From Planctomycetia bacterium (GTDB lineage Bacteria; Planctomycetota; Phycisphaerae; Phycisphaerales; SM1A02), in the NCBI GenBank assembly GCA_005798965.1, contig SYIB01000103.1:1-11569 (forward strand): a stretch of DNA of 11,569 nucleotides, in the 5' to 3' direction. Made by a program: the position numbers and the translations under genes. A model generated the notes under the pieces. The model worked only from the letters and a program-made list of their open reading frames with translations. It did not search any database and was not told the DNA's origin. Shown in pieces: positions 7,388-11,569 of the stretch; the stretch's first letter is position 1; every line of letters begins with the position of its first letter.

Positions 7388-9835
7388 ATGAACCGTCTTT
7401 GTCTCTTCGGCAGCCTCACCGCTGCACTGTGTGCCGCAAGCACGGCCCTAGCCCAAGACGAGTGCGCCAGCGCTCCAACCTTGGTCTCCGGCGTTGCTTC
7501 GGCGTTCAACACCGCCACCGCCACCACCAGCGCCGAGCCGGTCACTGAAGCGCAGTGCGCGGGCACGTACCTGAGTTGGGGCACCGCCAACAAGGATGTT
7601 TGGTTCAAGTGGGTCGCCTCGCAGAATGGCACGATCGACATCACCACCTGTGATGCCGCGTCGTACGACACGTCCATCGTGCTGTACCAAGGTGGATGCA
7701 GCTCGCTCGTCCAAGTCGCCTGCAACGGTGACTCGGACGGCGCCAACTCAAGCTGCCAGCAGTACTACTCCGAAATCCTCGGCTACGCGGTCACGCCTGG
7801 CGCGACGTACTACGTCCGCATCGGTGGCTACACCGGCGCGTCTGGTGCCGATTCGGGTGCCGGCAACTTGTTGCTGACGTTCACCCAAGGTGCCGCGAAC
7901 TGCCCCAGTGCAGGCGAATGCAACGTGGTTCACGCGACCCCGGGCTGCGATGATGCCGATTGCTGCAACACCGTCTGCAACCTTTTCCCCGCGTGCTGCG
8001 ACACCGGCTGGGATCAGTCGTGCGTCGACATCGCGATCCCTGAGTGCAATTACTACGCGTGCAGCCCGGCTGGCCCGGCCAACAACTGCGCGACGAACCC
8101 GACCAACGTCGTCAGTGACGGCGCCTACGCGTTCAACACCAACGGCGCGACGATGGACGGCCCGAACCACTCCGGCGACACCTGCGCTTCAGGCACCGAC
8201 ACGTTCTTCAACGACGTGTGGTGGAAGTTCGTCGCTCCCGCCAACGGCGTGGTGTCGATCTCGACCTGCGGCGCTGTCGGCTACGACAACAAGCTCGCGG
8301 TCTACAACCTCGGCGCGAACCCCGTCGGCTTCGACTACAACGACCTCGCGTCGGTGCTGGTCGGCTGCAATGACGACGGCAGCGCCTCGTGCTTCCTGAC
8401 CGACGGCGTCACGCCGTACGCGTCGGCGATGACCGCGACGGTTGTCCAAGGCAACACCTACCTGATCCGCATGGGTTCATACGCAGACGGTGAAACCGGC
8501 GCTGGCACGATCACGATCGACCTGCCGTCCGCCTGCACCCTCGATGTGAACAACAAGACCGAAGGCGAAGCCTGCGGTTCGAGTAGCAACGGTGGTTGCA
8601 ATGACCTCGCCGGCGGCGCGCCGACCGAGTTCATCGCCATTGGTGACACCTTCAAGGGCACGTTCTTCACGAGCATCGATCCCACCACTGGTGGCGTGAC
8701 GCGTGACACCGACTGGTTCCGCCTCAATCTGACCAGCGACCAGAACGTCACGGTCAACCTGCGCAGCGAGACCTTCTCGGCTGCCCTGCTGCTCGGCGGT
8801 GAGTGCGGCAACACCATCACGCTGGCCACCTCGGCAGCGGGTTGCCCCGAGTCCTTCTCCACCTGCGTGAAGGCTGGCTCGTACTACCTCATCGTCGTCC
8901 CTGACTTCGATGATGGCTCTCTGGTGTGCGGCCAAGGCAGCCGGAACGAGTATTCGCTCAAGATCACCGGTACGCCGGCGTCTTGCCCGATCACGCTCGA
9001 CACCACCTGCTCGGCACCCGGCCCGGACAACCGTCAGCTCTCGGTGAGCGCGACTCCGACCGGCAACTTCGTGCAGGGCTGCGCGACCGGCTGCGGCAAC
9101 AACACCGGCGGCAGCACCGACAACTCGTTCGCCGCGGTCATCACCGGTGCGAACGCGCTGAAGGAAATCAGCTGCTTCAACTTCGGTGTGGCGGCCCTCC
9201 GCTCGGCTACGCCCCCCGGTGCTGCCTGCGGCTACGGCGCGACGGATCTGCTGATCCCGGTGGTGCTCTCGGTTTACCGCGACACCAACGGCGGCAATCC
9301 GACCAACTTCGCTAGCACGGGTTCAGCGAACGTCGACCTGGTCCTCATCCAGTCCTGGAACGTCCTGGTTCCGTCGGGCGTCTTCATGGCCAACTTCGAG
9401 CCTGATGAGCCACTCTGCGTCGAGAACGAGACCAACCTCGTCCTCGTCTTGGATACGCCGAACCTCTTCAATGGCACCGTCGCGGGCGTTCCCGCTGGTG
9501 CGGGCTACCGTTGCGGCATCGGTGTCGCGGCTGGCGCCTTCCCGTCCAACACCTTCCTGCGCTACACCCTGTGCACGGGCACCGCGCAGAACGTCTTCCA
9601 GCCGATCGGGGCGAACGCCTACGAGTGGCCGGTGGTGGTGAACGGTGCTGCAGCGGCGTGCTCGGGTGGCAACTGCCCGGGTGACTTCAACGCCGACGGC
9701 GTGCGTGACGGTGCCGACCTTGGCGCCCTCCTTGCAGGCTGGGGCACGGCTGGTGGCGACGTCAACGATGACGGCGTGACCGACGGTGCTGACCTCGGCG
9801 CCCTGCTCGCGGTCTTCGGTACGGCCTGCCCGTAA
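7388..9835 (+). CDS. Large secreted multidomain protein with PPC-like domains, Cys-rich module and dockerin-like C-terminus
   Basis: This 815-residue protein has a Sec signal peptide with likely cleavage after ALA (residues 20-22). Domains in order: a PPC-like beta domain (about 24-168, DVWFKW core); a cysteine-rich module (172-225); a second PPC-like domain related to the first (about 232-376, DVWWKF core); a third, more distant one (about 380-533, DTDWFRL core); a beta-rich domain of unknown role (about 535-756); and a dockerin-like tail (763-815). The tail has two Ca-binding EF-hand-type loops, DFNADG at 766 and DVNDDG at 791, each followed by DGADLGALLA, and is flanked by Cys763 and Cys814. 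No catalytic residues are recognisable. The architecture suggests an abundant extracellular or surface-anchored structural or binding protein. The PPC-like label rests on overall pattern and is less certain than the signal peptide and tail. Confidence 0.9.
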   Translation: MNRLCLFGSLTAALCAASTALAQDECASAPTLVSGVASAFNTATATTSAEPVTEAQCAGTYLSWGTANKDVWFKWVASQNGTIDITTCDAASYDTSIVLYQGGCSSLVQVACNGDSDGANSSCQQYYSEILGYAVTPGATYYVRIGGYTGASGADSGAGNLLLTFTQGAANCPSAGECNVVHATPGCDDADCCNTVCNLFPACCDTGWDQSCVDIAIPECNYYACSPAGPANNCATNPTNVVSDGAYAFNTNGATMDGPNHSGDTCASGTDTFFNDVWWKFVAPANGVVSISTCGAVGYDNKLAVYNLGANPVGFDYNDLASVLVGCNDDGSASCFLTDGVTPYASAMTATVVQGNTYLIRMGSYADGETGAGTITIDLPSACTLDVNNKTEGEACGSSSNGGCNDLAGGAPTEFIAIGDTFKGTFFTSIDPTTGGVTRDTDWFRLNLTSDQNVTVNLRSETFSAALLLGGECGNTITLATSAAGCPESFSTCVKAGSYYLIVVPDFDDGSLVCGQGSRNEYSLKITGTPASCPITLDTTCSAPGPDNRQLSVSATPTGNFVQGCATGCGNNTGGSTDNSFAAVITGANALKEISCFNFGVAALRSATPPGAACGYGATDLLIPVVLSVYRDTNGGNPTNFASTGSANVDLVLIQSWNVLVPSGVFMANFEPDEPLCVENETNLVLVLDTPNLFNGTVAGVPAGAGYRCGIGVAAGAFPSNTFLRYTLCTGTAQNVFQPIGANAYEWPVVVNGAAAACSGGNCPGDFNADGVRDGADLGALLAGWGTAGGDVNDDGVTDGADLGALLAVFGTACP
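7901..8062 (+). other. Cysteine-rich module within the large secreted protein
   Basis: Residues 172-225 contain eleven cysteines with spacing C-x5-C-x8-C-x4-CC-x3-C-x5-CC-x7-C-x7-C-x4-C. Conserved surroundings include H-x-TPGC, two CC pairs and WDQ-x-CVD. The module sits between two related PPC-like domains. The same spacing recurs in the next gene. The even number of cysteines after the first suggests a disulfide-stabilised unit that folds outside the cytoplasm. Confidence 0.85.
9674..9832 (+). repeat. Duplicated EF-hand, dockerin-like C-terminal domain
   Basis: Two units with a 25-residue period share DGADLGALLA exactly and are also close at the DNA level, differing mainly at third codon positions. 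Each starts with a D-x-N-x-D-G calcium loop. The domain spans Cys763 to Cys814 and ends one residue before the stop. Such tails occur on many secreted proteins of Phycisphaerae and are thought to act in surface attachment or sorting; the partner is not known from this window. Confidence 0.85.
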
Positions 9836-9862
9836 GCCGAAGTTAGTCTCCTGAGATCACTT

Positions 9863-9897
9863 CCCCCCCGGCCTAGCGCCGGGGGGGATTTGTTTTT
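9863..9897 (+). terminator. Intrinsic terminator after the large secreted protein
   Basis: A perfect 10-bp stem pairs CCCCCCCGGC (9863-9872) with GCCGGGGGGG (9878-9887) around the loop CTAGC and is followed by a T-rich tract (ATTTGTTTTT). It starts 27 bp after the stop codon. It should separate transcription of this gene from the FG-GAP gene that follows, which then needs its own promoter in the remaining 60 or so bases. Confidence 0.93.
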
Positions 9898-9959
9898 GGG
9901 CTGCACATGCCCCCTGCAATGGAACTTCATTCGCCGGCCGTCATACTGATGTGGTGACC

Positions 9960-11569
9960 ATGCTCACCACGATCGCCTGCATGATGGTCGCCGACATCCC
10001 GTTCGGCCCCAACAGCGGTTCGGTGCTGCCTGCCGCGCACGCTCCCAACCAGGTGGTGCTCGCCGACCTCGACGCGGATGGCACGCTGGATGCAATCGTG
10101 CCGGGCCGCAACAACGCCAAACTGATCCGATGGGCGCTCGGCACGGGCGGTACGCCCTCCTTCGGCCCATGGCGCGAGCTCGAACTGCCGGCTCCAGCCG
10201 ACTGGGCGGTGGTCGAGCCCGGGGCAGCATCCGCACCTGGCCTGCTGCTGACGCTGCGTGCCTACCAAGGTGCCGCGCTGCGACTGCACAACCTCGGGCA
10301 GGGCCAGCTCGGCCTCGGCCGGACATGGCTCCAGGAGCGCGAGCCGCGCACGATGGACCTAGCCGACCTGACCGGCGACGGGGTACCCGACCTGATCGTC
10401 GCGAATGCATCAGGCCCCACGCTGCGCATCGATCGGGCGGACGGCACTGGAAGCTTCGTGCCGTTCCAGCGACTGCGTACCGATGACTGGTTTGGCGGCA
10501 CGGGCTCGCTGCAGCAGGTTCGTACGAGCGATCTGGACGGCGATGGGTGGCGCGATGTGGTGGCGTCATCGATCTCGACCGGATCGCTGCTGACTTGGCG
10601 CAATCGCGGCGGCGTGCTCGCCGACTGGCCGGTGCACACGCCTGTCCAGCCTCTGGTCACCGATCAACCGGCGATCACGACCTTCGTGCTCGCCGACATG
10701 GATGACGATGGCGATGACGACGTGGTCGCGCAGCTGCTCTCGGTCGACCTCAACCAGCCGCTGGTCATCTGCTGGAATGATGACGGCCAGTTCACGCGGC
10801 AGGATTCGTTCGCCGGTCCAGACACCGGCTACGGCTGGACGTGCGCGGTGGCGGATCTTGATCGGGATGGCGACCTCGATGTCGTGAGCAGCGTGGCGGT
10901 GCTCAACGGCGGTCTCTTCCTGATGGAGAACATCGGAACACCATGGCAGCCTGCCTTCGGCGAGGCCATTCTCAAGCGCTCGAGCCCATTCGTGCGGCAC
11001 ATCGAACTGGTCGATACCGATGGCGATTGCGACCTCGACATCGTGGCGGCCGACATCAGCAGCAACGCGATCATCAGGTTGCCGAACCTGACAGGATGCG
11101 CATTCGGTCAGTCATGGATTGCCCCAGCACCGCCGAAGCCCGGATCCACGAGTCGTGGTGCGATCCTTCAGCTTGGTCGGGAACAGTCGCAACGTCCATC
11201 AACGCACCGCGTCCTTGGTGTGGATTCGCGACGGAGCGCGATCGAACTGGCTGCCTGGGGTGCACCGCCGAGCCGCCCGAGCGATCAAGGCTCGCTCGCC
11301 GGCGGAACCTGCGGTCCAGGTGACGGATCGGCCGGTCGCTGCGACGAACCGCATCCCACACCAGGGTGCTTCACGACCGAGTGCTGCGAGGCCGTGTGCC
11401 TTGTGGTGCCCAACTGTTGCGTGCTCGCCTGGGACCAAGCGTGCGTGGATGTTGCCGACGCGGAGTGCGACGGGCTCTACTGCCCTGCGCCGGGATCATG
11501 CGAGACAGCACACGACACCGGCGGCTGCGACGACGAAGCGTGCTGTGCGCGATCGGTGCGGCTCGACGG
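9960..11569 (+). CDS. Secreted FG-GAP/VCBS beta-propeller protein with C-terminal Cys-rich repeats, incomplete at the right edge
   Basis: From ATG 9960 the frame is open for 536 codons to the edge. A short hydrophobic start (MLTTIACMMVA) before DIPFG resembles a minimal signal peptide; an in-frame GTG at 9951 could lengthen it by three residues, and neither start has a Shine-Dalgarno. Residues about 28-375 form an FG-GAP propeller with calcium-loop motifs at 36 (DLDADG), 136 (DLTGDG), 191 (DLDGDG), 246 (DMDDDG), 299 (DLDRDG) and 352 (DTDGDC). The regular 53-55-residue period, with a double gap between 36 and 136, implies seven blades, the second having lost its loop. A Pro/Ser/Arg-rich linker (about 380-450) leads to a cysteine-rich module (461-508) and the start of another copy (508 onward). 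A binding or structural role outside the cell is likely; no catalytic site is seen. Confidence 0.88.
   Translation, partial: MLTTIACMMVADIPFGPNSGSVLPAAHAPNQVVLADLDADGTLDAIVPGRNNAKLIRWALGTGGTPSFGPWRELELPAPADWAVVEPGAASAPGLLLTLRAYQGAALRLHNLGQGQLGLGRTWLQEREPRTMDLADLTGDGVPDLIVANASGPTLRIDRADGTGSFVPFQRLRTDDWFGGTGSLQQVRTSDLDGDGWRDVVASSISTGSLLTWRNRGGVLADWPVHTPVQPLVTDQPAITTFVLADMDDDGDDDVVAQLLSVDLNQPLVICWNDDGQFTRQDSFAGPDTGYGWTCAVADLDRDGDLDVVSSVAVLNGGLFLMENIGTPWQPAFGEAILKRSSPFVRHIELVDTDGDCDLDIVAADISSNAIIRLPNLTGCAFGQSWIAPAPPKPGSTSRGAILQLGREQSQRPSTHRVLGVDSRRSAIELAAWGAPPSRPSDQGSLAGGTCGPGDGSAGRCDEPHPTPGCFTTECCEAVCLVVPNCCVLAWDQACVDVADAECDGLYCPAPGSCETAHDTGGCDDEACCARSVRLD
10065..11030 (+). repeat. FG-GAP/VCBS calcium-loop repeats of the beta-propeller
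   Basis: Six D-x-D/T-x-D-G/C loops followed by a D-[LIV]-[IV]-x strand occur with a period of 53-55 residues. A seventh, degenerate unit near residue 81 (DWAVVEPG) keeps the strand pattern but lacks the aspartates. The arrangement fits a seven-bladed propeller. Confidence 0.8.
11340..11569 (+). repeat. Tandem cysteine-rich modules, second copy cut by window edge
   Basis: The first copy (Cys461 to Cys508) has spacing C-x8-C-x4-CC-x3-C-x5-CC-x7-C-x7-C-x4-C, identical to the module in the preceding gene, including TPGC and WDQACVD. Cys508 also opens the next copy (C-x5-C-x8-C-x4-CC), so consecutive copies share a boundary cysteine. In the second copy the residue at the next expected cysteine is Val, followed by the window end. 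Confidence 0.85.

Noticed and set aside
7234..7746. 170-codon minus-strand frame across the start of the secreted protein
   Set aside because: It overlaps the signal peptide and first domain of a well supported gene and has no motif of its own.
11101..11300. Possible frameshift in the low-complexity linker between the propeller and the cysteine modules
   Set aside because: The frame is uninterrupted from 9960 to the edge, and both flanking domains are in the same frame, so no shift is needed.

Overview
The window looks like chromosomal DNA from a high-GC planctomycete, most likely of the Phycisphaerae type (inference). The support is a DUF1553/DUF1549 cytochrome-like gene paired with a DUF1501 gene (a planctomycete hallmark), C-rich wobble positions, and a secreted protein ending in the duplicated EF-hand, dockerin-like tail common in that class. 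No mobile element, CRISPR array, tRNA or rRNA was seen.

Layout. Positions 1-5128 hold a two-gene minus-strand unit: a 1208-residue haem-binding DUF1553-type protein, then 17 bp later a Tat-exported DUF1501 protein, which runs off the left edge only a few codons before its expected end. A divergent 140-bp gap leads to a plus-strand GAF-GGDEF diguanylate cyclase (5269-6225). This converges, with 4 bp between stop codons, on a minus-strand short-chain dehydrogenase (6230-7090). A 297-bp intergenic region with a perfect palindrome separates the dehydrogenase from a large secreted multidomain protein (7388-9835), which has a strong ribosome binding site and a textbook intrinsic terminator. The last gene (9960 to the right edge, incomplete) encodes a secreted FG-GAP beta-propeller protein followed by tandem cysteine-rich modules.

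How they fit together. The left pair probably acts in the periplasm or at the cell surface, where such pairs are often linked to degradation of complex organic matter; their exact reactions are unknown. The cyclase would make c-di-GMP and is feedback-inhibitable by its I-site. The two right-hand proteins are both extracellular in character and share a cysteine-rich module with identical cysteine spacing. That module and the dockerin-like tail are the least explained features here. The dehydrogenase has no clear link to its neighbours.
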